Shown one piece after another: positions 10,601-19,265 of a DNA stretch of 59,132 nucleotides. Each line of letters opens with the position of its first letter. Within the stretch, counting starts at the first letter, position 1. Source of the stretch: Desulfobacula sp. GTDB lineage: Bacteria > Desulfobacterota > Desulfobacteria > Desulfobacterales > Desulfobacteraceae. The notes under the pieces were generated by a model. The model was given only the letters and a program-made list of their open reading frames with translations. It was not told the DNA's origin and ran no database searches. The DNA lies in assembly GCA_028280105.1 (NCBI GenBank), contig JANQML010000047.1, positions 1-59,132 on the forward strand, given 5' to 3'. A program made the translations under genes and the position numbers.

Positions 10601-12058
10601 CTGGTTGTCCGGACTTCCCCAGTTCAGGGAACGGGATTCATGGACATCAATTTTCTGAGTGGCAAACCATTCCACCCCGTTGGCAAAACCAAACCCGCCG
10701 CATACGGAAAACAAGGCGCAAAGCGATGTTCTCATTTTTGCGTAGACCAAAGATTCAGCAGCCAGACGATTGTTGTCATGGGTTTCTGCAAAGTGGATCA
10801 GATGGCCGCTGGTATGCGAGATATCATATGCCCGAGGCAGATAGTCACTGATCTGTTCCAATGTATAATTTTGAAACAATTCAGAATAGGCCCAGTTGAA
10901 ATTGGCCCGGCCCAGAATGTCTCGCGTGGTTTTCACAGGGCCGCCAAGCCCCTCCAGCAAAAACAGGGCATCTGGATATTCTTCCCGGACCTTGGCCACA
11001 ATATACTCCCAGGCCTTTGTGGGTATCATGTATCCGGCATCACAACGGAATCCGTCCACCCCTCTGCGGCACCAGAGAAGGAAAATATCGGCCATGTACT
11101 TCCACAGATCGGTATTGGAATAATCCAGCTTGGTCAGATCGGCCCACTCCACCCCCCAGGCACCCGGGACTTGAATGGTTCCGGCTTCGTCCCGGACCAG
11201 CCATTCGGGATGACTGTCGTGAATGGCGGCGGCCCATCCGGTGTGATTGATGGCAATGTCCATGAAGAGATACCCGTGATGAAAATGGACCGCATCCACC
11301 AGTTCCATAAACTGCTCCAGAGGGGTGGCGCGGGGGTCGAATTCAGCCAAAGCCGGATCGACCTGTGTAAAGTTCAAGGCCGCATAAGGACTGCCGAACC
11401 GTCCCATGCGGGCATAGGTGGTGGGGGTTGGGTGAATCGGCAGCAGATGGAGTACCCGGCAGCCCAGTTTGGAAAAAATAAATGGGATCTCCTTGATCAG
11501 GTCCCGGAATTTCCCGGATTCCGGAATGACGGTATACTGATGGTTGTCCAGATGCTCAATTGCCGCTGACAGATCCGTGCCGGACGGATCTTTACCGTTG
11601 GGTTCGCGATGATCCCCGGGTCGATTTTTTGTGGGGCCGAACTGCCGGACAAAGGCATTATAGATGATGTTGGCACAGCAGGTGCCGGCCGGCTCAACAT
11701 TGATGATGATATTCTCCCCTTTGGGCCAGAGCGGAACATGGCTGTTTTCCGGCAGAAAAAAACATTTTGCCTGAAAATGGCCGGTCTGGTGAAGGCCGAG
11801 AACAATCAAATGGGTCAGATCGGTTTCCGGGGCCATTTCAATGTCGATCCAGCCCCCGTCCAGTTTGATCTCATCTTTTTCAACCCGGTTGATGATCTCT
11901 TTTCTGGACGTCTGACCGGCCCCCAGGTTGGTTCTGACATAGGCGGTCCCCTTAGATCTGAAAGAGAGGGTCAGGCGAATGGTAAGACAATCTCCGCCGT
12001 ACATCACGCAGGCATGTCCCGGTGACGGATCCTGGGTTATCTGTGGCATTGGTTCCAT
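7691..12058 (-). CDS. bifunctional glycogen debranching enzyme (4-alpha-glucanotransferase / amylo-alpha-1,6-glucosidase)
   Basis: A 1455-residue enzyme that removes alpha-1,6 branches from limit dextrin. After an N-terminal beta region (about 1-150), a GH13-like glucanotransferase barrel (about 160-560) shows MDIAINHTG, the nucleophile D340 in GVDGFRCDAG, the acid/base E369 in FLLEG, and ETHDNNRL. The C-terminal part (about 1040-1450) is a GH133 amylo-1,6-glucosidase domain with GYPWFLDWGRDS, GTLPNMICG and YHNGTAWCWPF. This architecture recalls eukaryotic AGL/Gdb1 rather than GlgX or TreX. It is first in the glycogen operon, so it is probably co-expressed with glgP. Confidence 0.9.
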   Translation of the reverse strand: MEPMPQITQDPSPGHACVMYGGDCLTIRLTLSFRSKGTAYVRTNLGAGQTSRKEIINRVEKDEIKLDGGWIDIEMAPETDLTHLIVLGLHQTGHFQAKCFFLPENSHVPLWPKGENIIINVEPAGTCCANIIYNAFVRQFGPTKNRPGDHREPNGKDPSGTDLSAAIEHLDNHQYTVIPESGKFRDLIKEIPFIFSKLGCRVLHLLPIHPTPTTYARMGRFGSPYAALNFTQVDPALAEFDPRATPLEQFMELVDAVHFHHGYLFMDIAINHTGWAAAIHDSHPEWLVRDEAGTIQVPGAWGVEWADLTKLDYSNTDLWKYMADIFLLWCRRGVDGFRCDAGYMIPTKAWEYIVAKVREEYPDALFLLEGLGGPVKTTRDILGRANFNWAYSELFQNYTLEQISDYLPRAYDISHTSGHLIHFAETHDNNRLAAESLVYAKMRTSLCALFSVCGGFGFANGVEWFATQKIDVHESRSLNWGSPDNQVDHIARLNRILSVHPAFFSGTRISLVNKKRSQGPVLLRHNLSFDKKVFILVNLDCDKNRDLLWPGQSGGPARFTMIDLLSGSKISVRQDQEGCRIKLSPGQVLLLSPDMDDLSLIEAPVNHHQPERVYFQKLQSKVVSILAVFRGYKNIDGIDLADQARALAKNPLEFIRSLGLKNAENRVIPIDIDTDTNRRIMIPPRFFILVTSRHGFRAQAVLSENDSAVYRGYEEGIPRLDHSSYFAVFPPKQAPDKHWQGFLNIRSLTPEGTRMKEISLLYLAPYEQISMSSVFTRKEIVANPYLKLLSTTRQGGMMRAAAWWGKLDSRYDALLAANLDRDLPENRWMTLSRYRIWAVFQGYSRELRPDCLETFVFSYDKGGLWRFHVPTSEGKYYVLQLSLTMDRDDNRVSLIISRVHEDGQTGTLLEAHRPVTLIIRPDIEDRSFHDTVKAYTGPETRWPSAVTPRENGFSFAMSRNHQLRVDISDGRYVHEPEWDYMVHRPIESQRGLDADSDLFSPGYLTAACTGGQRLQIRARVTENTNSKEPDGEFKKTVKQSLSIPPEFSTEMDLNQALYRSLDAFLVDRNADKSVIAGYPWFLDWGRDSLIFCRGLIELERFSDAKAVLRLFGRFENQGTLPNMICGKDAKNIETSDAPLWFFACCKDLIEKEGNQTFLDEEPGGRSIREILISIARSLIEGTPTGVRGDPDTGLLYSPSHFTWMDTNFPAGSPRQGYPVEIQALWYNALYFLGKIDPKGRREWKLRAETVQASIIRLFYNEKLGFFSDCLHATGTEGAEQAVPDDALRPNQLFLITLGVVTGYEMTKSCVETCLELIVPGGIRSLADRTVEYPINIFYNNRLINDPLSPYHGEYAGDEDTRRKPAYHNGTAWCWPFPVFCEAWAMVFGQTSYSTCLAWLSSVIILMRKGAAGFIPEILDGDAPHTPRGCDAQAWSMSETARVVHKLSQLKKQEQS

Positions 12059-12139
12059 GGATACTCTCCCCGGTTATGGGTGTACGAAAATTATGAGTGC
12101 CTTTAAATAATTGAAACGCTTATCTATTATTCAGAGTCG

Positions 12140-12487
12140 CTATAGATGGCTCGGCCTTTTATGCCAACCGCCGATCAGGTGCAGGTGGATGTGGAAGATG
12201 ACCTGACCGCCGCCTTTTTCCACATTAAACAATAATTTATACCCGGATTCATTGATGCCCTGTTCTTTTGCCATTTTTTTGGCAAGGGTGAACAAACCGC
12301 CGAGAATCGACTCATCACCGGTTTGAATATCATTGATGCTTCTGATGTGTTTCTTAGGGACCAGCAGCAGATGAACCGGTGCATGGGGATTAATATCTTT
12401 AAAAACGACATAGGTGTCGTCTTCATACAGAAATTCACTGGGTTCTTCGCGATTGATGATCTTGCAAAACAGGCAGTCTGCAGGCAT
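12140..12487 (-). CDS. HIT-family purine nucleotide phosphoramidase (HinT-like)
   Basis: Hydrolyses AMP-lysine or other phosphoramidate-type nucleotides in the cytoplasm. 115 residues, the standard HinT length. It starts with CLFCKIINREEPSEF, which includes the CxxC typical of this group. The histidine triad is seen in FHIHLHLIGGW near the C-terminus. It lies 20 bases downstream of the sirtuin gene on the same strand and is probably co-transcribed. Confidence 0.93.
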   Translation of the reverse strand: MPADCLFCKIINREEPSEFLYEDDTYVVFKDINPHAPVHLLLVPKKHIRSINDIQTGDESILGGLFTLAKKMAKEQGINESGYKLLFNVEKGGGQVIFHIHLHLIGGWHKRPSHL

Positions 12488-12507
12488 GGGACGCTCCTTG
12501 TCAATCC

Positions 12508-13242
12508 TTATAAATCTTCGATCTCTTCCATCAGCCGTTCCATGGCAGGTCCGGCTTTTTCCCGGATAAAAATATCTGTTACGGAACGGGTATATTCGGA
12601 TGGGACAGGGTTGATTTCAACGATAACGGCCCCATTGGACCCGGCGATCCGGGGAATTTGATTGGCCGGAGCCACGGTACCGGTACTGCCGATAATCAGG
12701 ACGCAATCGGCTTTACCCGCCGCATTCATGGCCTGGGAGGCCGCAGGTTCGGGTATGGCCTCCCCAAAAAAGATAATATCCGGCTTTAACAGCCCGCTGC
12801 AATGGGTGCATACCGGCGGCAACACGTTCAGATCCGCCCTGGCCACATCGATTTTCTTGCTGCAGGTCAGACAGACCAGTTTTTTCAACGTACCGTGAAA
12901 TTCATGGACCCGCCGGCTGCCGGCATCGGTGTGAAGGTGATCGATATTCTGGGTGATCACACAGGAGAGCAGATCCTGCGCCTCAAGTTCGGCCAGTGCA
13001 TAGTGGGCGGTATTGGGACGCACCGCCCCGAACAGGTTATAAAAAATATCCCGCAGCACGATCCAGGCCTGCCCGGGATACTCATGAAAGAAACCGATTT
13101 CAAACGTGGCTGGATCATATTTATTCCACAACCCGTTTTCCCCTCTGAAGGGGGGTACACCGCTTTCCACTGAAATACCGGCACCGGTAAATGCGATTGT
13201 TTTTTGGGCCTGCTTGATGGCCTGGGCCGCCTTTTTATACAT
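12508..13242 (-). CDS. NAD-dependent protein deacylase, Sir2 family
   Basis: Removes acyl groups from protein lysines using NAD. 244 residues. Seen in order: NAD-binding GAGISVESGVPPFRG (about 20-34), TQNIDHLHTDAG, the catalytic His in VHEFHG, a structural zinc site with two CxxC pairs (CLTC and CTHC), then KPDIIFFGE and VLIIGSTG. The lack of the Tyr/Arg pair typical of CobB-type desuccinylases was not checked residue by residue, so the acyl specificity is open. It is paired with the downstream HIT gene. Confidence 0.92.
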   Translation of the reverse strand: MYKKAAQAIKQAQKTIAFTGAGISVESGVPPFRGENGLWNKYDPATFEIGFFHEYPGQAWIVLRDIFYNLFGAVRPNTAHYALAELEAQDLLSCVITQNIDHLHTDAGSRRVHEFHGTLKKLVCLTCSKKIDVARADLNVLPPVCTHCSGLLKPDIIFFGEAIPEPAASQAMNAAGKADCVLIIGSTGTVAPANQIPRIAGSNGAVIVEINPVPSEYTRSVTDIFIREKAGPAMERLMEEIEDL

Positions 13243-13365
13243 GTATAATGACCTGTCCTAAATTGGGGTTCTCTCTTTTTTTTACTTGTACTGAACATTT
13301 AGATGGCTCATTATAAGGTAAAATGTTTTTTTTAGGAACAATAAATTCAGAAATAACGGAGTCCC

Positions 13366-13908
13366 ATGTCAGAAGAAAAAACAAAGATAATCAGCCGTGA
13401 GGCAGCGGCGGTCAACCTGGCAACCTTTGCCATTGACCGGACCGATCTTAAAGAACTGCTGTCCGCCGTCCCTGAAGAGAACACCTTAAATATGACCACC
13501 ATTGAATATGAACTTCAGATTCTGAAAATAATCACCGTTGGCTGGGGCATCTCCTTTTATATGCCGGTAAGTGACCGCAACCGGGAACCGCTGGCACAAC
13601 TCTTCTGGGAAAATATCCGGGATGTGGCCCAAAAAATATCCACGCTCACTGAAACCACATCTGGTACGTCAATCAATTATTTTGAAATTATCAAGGACCG
13701 GCTGAATACCTATTTAAAGGTGATGGAAGAATCTTCCCAAGATGTCTCAAATCCGGCCAGTGTCATGGGACCGGCCTTTGCCGTTACCTGCAATCACCCC
13801 AATGACGCCTATGTCCTTTTAACCGGGACCAAAATGTTTACCCTGACACTGGGAGCGGTGAAAGAATACTTAAATTCTGTCCGTATTGACGATGCCGTAA
13901 TAAATTGA
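13366..13908 (+). CDS. hypothetical protein, 180 residues
   Basis: Not recognised. A soluble protein without signal peptide or clear membrane segment, predicted mixed alpha/beta. It has a charged N-terminus, a helical middle (about 70-125) and a more hydrophobic C-terminal stretch around GTKMFTLTLGAVKEYL. A purine-rich ACGGAG seven to eight bases before ATG supports the start. It is divergent from the sirtuin gene and stands 160 bases from the rhomboid gene. No function is proposed. Confidence 0.7.
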   Translation: MSEEKTKIISREAAAVNLATFAIDRTDLKELLSAVPEENTLNMTTIEYELQILKIITVGWGISFYMPVSDRNREPLAQLFWENIRDVAQKISTLTETTSGTSINYFEIIKDRLNTYLKVMEESSQDVSNPASVMGPAFAVTCNHPNDAYVLLTGTKMFTLTLGAVKEYLNSVRIDDAVIN

Positions 13909-14033
13909 TCTTGATTTTATTGAATTCAACTCTATTTTCAAATCAGACCGGAAAAAGAGGGGGTAAAACCATACCCGAACGTTGAAACGATGTCGGGAAA
14001 AAACTTTCCTGCCTTTGGAATATCCGGATTGTA

Positions 14034-14061
14034 TTGACATGAATCCCTAAAATTTTATAGA
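14034..14061 (+). promoter_or_regulatory. sigma-70-type promoter of the rhomboid gene; near-leaderless mRNA
   Basis: TTGACA (14034-14039) and TATAGA (14056-14061) are 16 bases apart. Transcription would start about seven bases downstream, near 14068, only a few bases before the ATG at 14072. No Shine-Dalgarno sequence is present in the intervening bases, so a leaderless or very short leader mRNA is inferred. Confidence 0.55.
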
Positions 14062-14071
14062 ACCCGACACC

Positions 14072-14806
14072 ATGAATTCCGATATCTCATACCCCCCTCA
14101 GACCTATGGCCCGTTGGTCGTTAATATCATGATATGGATCAATGTGGTCATGTTTGTCATCAGCCTGCTGTTCAGCGGCAAGGACATCATGTTTACCTTT
14201 AATCCTTTTTTTGCATTCACTCCGTCCATGGATGTGCTTAATTTTCTGGGTGCATCCGGCACACTTCCCATTGTGACATTTCAAACCTGGTGGTCCCTGA
14301 TCACGGCAAACTGGCTGCATGGATCACTTCTGCACATCCTGTTTAATATGATGGCCTTAAAAACGGTTGCCCCTTTAATTGTAAAGGAATTCGGTGTGTT
14401 CCGGATGTTTACGATATTCACGGTGACGGGCATGGCCGGGTTTTTATTGTCATATGCCGGAAATGTTCCGCTAACCGTGGGGGCGTCGGGCGGAATCTGC
14501 GGATTGATCGGTGCTGCTCTGTTTTATGGAAAATCCAGAGGCGGCGACTGGGGTCAATTCATTTTTAAACAGACCTCGGGGTGGGTATTCGGTCTTGCCC
14601 TTATCGGATTTATATTGCCCAATATCAACAATTGGAGCCATGGTGGCGGCCTTATTACCGGTATTTGCATCGGTTGGCTGCTCGATTATAACGAACGCCG
14701 GAAAGAGTCTGTTTTTGACCGGGCTTTTGCCATGATTTTTTTCGGTCTGACCCTGTTTTTTTTGACACGATCCGTTATACACGGTGCCATTCTGATTTTC
14801 AGTTAG
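14072..14806 (+). CDS. rhomboid family intramembrane serine protease
   Basis: A polytopic inner-membrane protease of 244 residues with about six membrane helices. The catalytic dyad is visible: S139 in VGASGGICG and H190 in NNWSHGGG. The helix with HGSLLHILFNMMAL (about 83-96) carries the family's HxxxN motif. It is shorter than rhomboids with extra cytosolic domains, so it is a minimal bacterial type. The substrate is unknown; the PfaC gene starts 131 bases downstream but is not obviously in the same transcript. Confidence 0.9.
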   Translation: MNSDISYPPQTYGPLVVNIMIWINVVMFVISLLFSGKDIMFTFNPFFAFTPSMDVLNFLGASGTLPIVTFQTWWSLITANWLHGSLLHILFNMMALKTVAPLIVKEFGVFRMFTIFTVTGMAGFLLSYAGNVPLTVGASGGICGLIGAALFYGKSRGGDWGQFIFKQTSGWVFGLALIGFILPNINNWSHGGGLITGICIGWLLDYNERRKESVFDRAFAMIFFGLTLFFLTRSVIHGAILIFS

Positions 14807-14936
14807 CTTCTTTTCTTCAATTCCCTGGTTTCTGAAACCCGGCCTGGCTTGCCTGTTTTTGTAAAAAGTGATTTTTTACACTAATTTTACAATGGGTTCT
14901 TGAGTTTTTAACAGGCCTCCATTATATGAACCCTGT

Positions 14937-17900
14937 ATGAAAATGACCCCCAAAAAAAAGATCGGAAAAATTGCAGTGGTAGGAATGTCCGGTGTATTTC
15001 CACAGGCGTTCTCCACCCGTGAATTCATCACCAATATACTGAACAAAAAAGATGCGGTTATTCAGATCCCCGAACATCGCTGGCCCGGCCCTGTGGACGG
15101 GTTTATCTCTGCCCACGGAAAAGAAGATACCGCTGTTTCAAAGCAAGCCGGCTTGATTGAGGGGTTCAATTTTGATCCGGCCGGATTCCGGATCGACGCT
15201 GCCGTTCTGACGCAACTGGATCCGGTCCACCACCTGGTGCTCCATGCCGGACGGGATGCGTTTTTACAATCTGTCCATACCCGGGAAACCCGTAAGCGAA
15301 CCGGAGTGATCTTGGCGGCAATTTCCTTGCCAACAAGAGAAAGCGCCCGGTTTTCCAGCCATGTCCTCCTGTCACAAACCGTGCAACCGGTCCACCCCAT
15401 CGACTATTCAAAATCAGGGGTTGTCTCGTTTCCGGCAGCTGTTCTGGCCCGGGCCATGGGGTTTGAAGGCGGCAGCTTCACCCTGGATGCCGCCTGTGCT
15501 TCTTCCCTTTATGCCATCAAGCTGGCCTGTGAACACCTCCACTTAAAAAAGACGGATGTCATGGTGGCCGGCGGGGTCTCCCGGCCGTCTTCCCTCTATA
15601 CACAGGTGGGATTTACCCAGTTAAAAGCATTGTCGCCCACGGGTATCTGTTCCCCGTTTGACAGGGACGCCGATGGCCTGGTGGTGGGTGAAGGAACGGG
15701 AATCGTCATTTTAAAACGGCTGGAAGACGCCGTTGATCAGGGAGATACCATCTATGCCGTTATCACGGGTGCAGGGGTATCAAACGATATTGAAGGCAAT
15801 CTTGTGGGTCCGGCTTCCGAAGGCCAGCAGCGGGCCATGTGCCAGGCCTATGACCAGGCAGACCGGTCTCCCCGTGAGATCCAGTATATGGAGTGCCACG
15901 GCTCCGGAACCCCGGTGGGAGACCAGGTGGAACTGGCCAGCATCAAGGCCCTGCTGGACCATTACCATTGCCCGGACAAAGAGATCCGGATCGGTTCGGT
16001 CAAATCCATGATCGGTCACCTGCTTACGGCGGCAGGAGCGGCAGGGTTTATTAAAACCGTACTGGCCATGAACGAGCAGACCCTGCCGCCATCCTTGAAT
16101 TTTTCGGGTCCTCCTGAGCAAAGCCTTATTCATACCACAGGCATAAAGGTTCAGTGTGAGTCGGAATCCTGGGATCCGGAAAAATCCGGCAGATCCAGGA
16201 AGGCGGGAATTTCCGCCTTTGGATTCGGCGGTATCAATGCCCATCTGCTGATCGAAGAATTTAAACCGGAATCACAAAGATACGCTGTTCCGGACCGGTT
16301 CCCCGGCACAGATGGAAGAGCCAGGCTTGAAACCGTGCCCTGTGCCATTATCGGCATGCAGACCCTGTTAAAGGATTGTGACAGCCTGGATACGTTTAAA
16401 AGCCTTTTTTATTCAAATACCGGTATGCGCATTGGTGCGCCCCAGGGCCGTCTTAAACGTCCGGGCGCACCGTTTGATTTTGCAGACGGTTTTTTTATCG
16501 ATGAACTGGTCACGGCCATTGGAGAATTTCATATTCCCCCCAATCAATTAAACGATATGCTTCACCAGCATCTGATTTTACTTCAGGCGGTTAAAGGGGC
16601 GTTAAAGGATGCCGGGATTAACTATCGTCCGGAAGGAAAGGAATCGGCCCGGGAAGACGTCGGATGTGCCATCGGTATCGATTTTGATTACGGTGCGGCG
16701 GATTTTAATCTCAGGTGGCAGCTTCACGATCTTGACGAATCACTTAAAAGCCGGGTTTCAGCCCCATTGACCTTTAACCGGACCCTGGGCGCACTGGGCG
16801 GTATTGTTGCATCCCGGGTGGCCCGTGAATTCATGCTGGGCGGTCCGTGCTTTACCCTTTCAGCAGACTCGGCATCCGGCATAAAGGCCGTAGAAACGGC
16901 GATTCATTCGTTGAGCGGGCATGAAACTAATCTCTTTATCTGCGGATGCGTGGATCTGGCAGGGGATATCCGGCAGCTGCTTTTAAATGCCACGGCCAAA
17001 AAACGGCATTCTCATATTCCACCGTCTGAAGGGGCTGCCGCCATTGTTCTCAAACGGCTGGACCAGGCTGTCCGGGACAATGACAGAATTTACGGTATTA
17101 TTTCCGGAACCGGTGCATCCGGCGGCGGCAGTATTCCGGGTGAACGCCATTTGACACCCGGGGTTCAACCCTATCTGAATTCATTGAATGCCGCTTTAGA
17201 TTCCGCAGGGAAACAATTTGACGATATCGGGCTGTTTGAAACCTGTTCATCGGGGTTTTGTGCCGACCATGCCATAGAAACCCGAGCCCTGGAATCACTC
17301 TGCCGCAGCGCTTTTGATGCGGATAAAATAAGATTGACTGCCGCTTCAGAAACAATCGGAAATACCCGCGGGGTCTCTTCATTGTTTTCCATCATCAAAT
17401 CGGCGCTTTGTCTCTATCATCACAAATTGCCTGCTGATCACAGAACACTTAACCATTTTGACCGGTGTCCGCCGGATTCCTGTCCAGCGGATCAATCTCA
17501 TTCGGCCCGTGAATGGACCGTATCAGAACCGGGCGCCAAACGAAGTGCCTGTGTGGCGTCCATTACCCTGGACGGGGGATTTTCCCATGCAATTCTTGAC
17601 GAGCCCCCCGACGGCACTGCAAGGAAATTTTCTTCAAAAACGGCCACGATGCAAAAGGGAAATAAAGATTCTAACCGGCTGATCCGGATGGCCACAACCG
17701 GTCAGACCATTTCAGAATCCAACATTGCTTCGATTCACCTGCAATTAAGCCTGCCGGATCACTCCCCGGCCGGGCCGGAACCGTTGGGAATTCAAGGTAC
17801 GGCAAACGGTCCGGCGCACAACAGCATGGATCTGTCTTTGTTTGCAACCGGATCGGCTGCCACGGCCACGGCCCATAAAAAATTCCTTGATCTGTCGATG

Positions 17901-19265
17901 AAGAATATGAAACAGATCGAGCAACAGTTTGCCGTGCTCACCGGATTGGCCGGTCAATGCCTCTCCCAATCACCCTGCCTGCCGGCCGGATCCTTGGAAA
18001 ACGCCACTTTACACCCGGTATGCGAACCTGTTGAGCAGAAGGAAGCCGAGCCTGAATCCGTGTTTTTAAACCGGGAACAATGCCTGGAGTACGCCGTTGG
18101 AAAGGCGGGAAATGTGCTGGGCAAAGAGTTTGAAATAATCGACACCTACCCGGTCCGGGTTCGGCTTCCGGCCGAACCGCTGATGCTGGTGGACAGAATC
18201 ATGGATATTCAGGGTGAAAAATTATCCCTGACCTCGGGGAAAATCATTACCCAGCATGATGTCAAAGAAAAGGCCTGGTACCTGGACGGCGGCAAAACAC
18301 CGGTTTCCATCTCCATTGAGGCCGGGCAGGCAGATCTCTTTCTATGTGCCTGGCTGGGAATTGATCACGTGGTGAAGGGTACCCGGAAATACCGGCTTCT
18401 GGATGCAAAAGTCACCTTTCACAGACCGTTGCCCGAACCCGGGGAAACCATTGAATACCACATTGAAATCGACCGGTTTTTAAAGCAGGCAGATGTATAC
18501 CTGTTCTTTTTCCACTACAAAGGATACATCGACCATCAGCTGTTCATCTCCATGAGAGACGGGTGTGCCGGATTTTTCACAGAGGAAGAGGTTGAAAACT
18601 CCGGTGGAATCATTCTCAAATCAGAGGATCTGCAGGCGGTAACGCCCAGAGCCTTGTTTGATCCTCTGGTACCGGTTCAAAAAGAGGCATATTCCGACGC
18701 CCAGGTGGATGCATTGCGGTCCGGCTCTCTTGAAACCGCTTTTGGCCCGGTTTTTAATTCCCTGACCCTTGGAAAGAACCTGGTCCTTCCCGGCGGGCAG
18801 ATGCACCTCATTGACCGGGTTCTTGAATTTGATCCCAGGGGCGGGCGCTTTGGATTGGGGTCCATCGTTGCCCAGGCAGACATCCATCCGGACGACTGGT
18901 TTTTAACCTGCCATTTTATCGATGACAAAGTCATGCCCGGAACCCTTATGTATGAATGCTGTGCCCATGCCCTCCGTATTTTTACACAGAGAATGGGCTG
19001 GGTCAGTCCCAGGACGGATGTCCACTATGATGTGATGTTAAAAAATGAAAGTGACTTGAAATGCCGCGGCCCGGTCACCCCTGCCACCCGAAAAGCCCGG
19101 TATGAAATAGAAATCAAGGAGATGGGATATGGACCCGAACCTTATGTGATTGCGGATGCCCACATGTTTTCAGATGATTTGAGAATTGTGCTCTACAAGG
19201 ACATGGGGATGAAAATCGCGGGCTTGACAAAACAAGAACTCGAAAAATTCTGGAGAGACAGGTGA
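14937..19265 (+). CDS. PfaC-type polyunsaturated fatty acid / polyketide synthase (KS-CLF-DH-DH)
   Basis: A 1442-residue multidomain synthase. Domain order: ketosynthase (about 10-440) with C187 in DAACASS, H321 in ECHGSGTPVG and H361 in SMIGHLL; a second KS-like domain (about 465-880) where the Cys position is S645 in SADSASG, marking it as a chain-length factor; a linker; then two FabA-like hot-dog dehydratases (about 1074-1215 and 1230-1430). The first has SIEAGQADLFL; the second has CHFIDDKVMPGTLMYE with the His/Asp site. This order is PfaC's, but the protein is shorter than marine PfaC (about 2000). There is no AT, ACP or KR here. It overlaps the OleA start by four bases. Confidence 0.88.
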   Translation: MKMTPKKKIGKIAVVGMSGVFPQAFSTREFITNILNKKDAVIQIPEHRWPGPVDGFISAHGKEDTAVSKQAGLIEGFNFDPAGFRIDAAVLTQLDPVHHLVLHAGRDAFLQSVHTRETRKRTGVILAAISLPTRESARFSSHVLLSQTVQPVHPIDYSKSGVVSFPAAVLARAMGFEGGSFTLDAACASSLYAIKLACEHLHLKKTDVMVAGGVSRPSSLYTQVGFTQLKALSPTGICSPFDRDADGLVVGEGTGIVILKRLEDAVDQGDTIYAVITGAGVSNDIEGNLVGPASEGQQRAMCQAYDQADRSPREIQYMECHGSGTPVGDQVELASIKALLDHYHCPDKEIRIGSVKSMIGHLLTAAGAAGFIKTVLAMNEQTLPPSLNFSGPPEQSLIHTTGIKVQCESESWDPEKSGRSRKAGISAFGFGGINAHLLIEEFKPESQRYAVPDRFPGTDGRARLETVPCAIIGMQTLLKDCDSLDTFKSLFYSNTGMRIGAPQGRLKRPGAPFDFADGFFIDELVTAIGEFHIPPNQLNDMLHQHLILLQAVKGALKDAGINYRPEGKESAREDVGCAIGIDFDYGAADFNLRWQLHDLDESLKSRVSAPLTFNRTLGALGGIVASRVAREFMLGGPCFTLSADSASGIKAVETAIHSLSGHETNLFICGCVDLAGDIRQLLLNATAKKRHSHIPPSEGAAAIVLKRLDQAVRDNDRIYGIISGTGASGGGSIPGERHLTPGVQPYLNSLNAALDSAGKQFDDIGLFETCSSGFCADHAIETRALESLCRSAFDADKIRLTAASETIGNTRGVSSLFSIIKSALCLYHHKLPADHRTLNHFDRCPPDSCPADQSHSAREWTVSEPGAKRSACVASITLDGGFSHAILDEPPDGTARKFSSKTATMQKGNKDSNRLIRMATTGQTISESNIASIHLQLSLPDHSPAGPEPLGIQGTANGPAHNSMDLSLFATGSAATATAHKKFLDLSMKNMKQIEQQFAVLTGLAGQCLSQSPCLPAGSLENATLHPVCEPVEQKEAEPESVFLNREQCLEYAVGKAGNVLGKEFEIIDTYPVRVRLPAEPLMLVDRIMDIQGEKLSLTSGKIITQHDVKEKAWYLDGGKTPVSISIEAGQADLFLCAWLGIDHVVKGTRKYRLLDAKVTFHRPLPEPGETIEYHIEIDRFLKQADVYLFFFHYKGYIDHQLFISMRDGCAGFFTEEEVENSGGIILKSEDLQAVTPRALFDPLVPVQKEAYSDAQVDALRSGSLETAFGPVFNSLTLGKNLVLPGGQMHLIDRVLEFDPRGGRFGLGSIVAQADIHPDDWFLTCHFIDDKVMPGTLMYECCAHALRIFTQRMGWVSPRTDVHYDVMLKNESDLKCRGPVTPATRKARYEIEIKEMGYGPEPYVIADAHMFSDDLRIVLYKDMGMKIAGLTKQELEKFWRDR

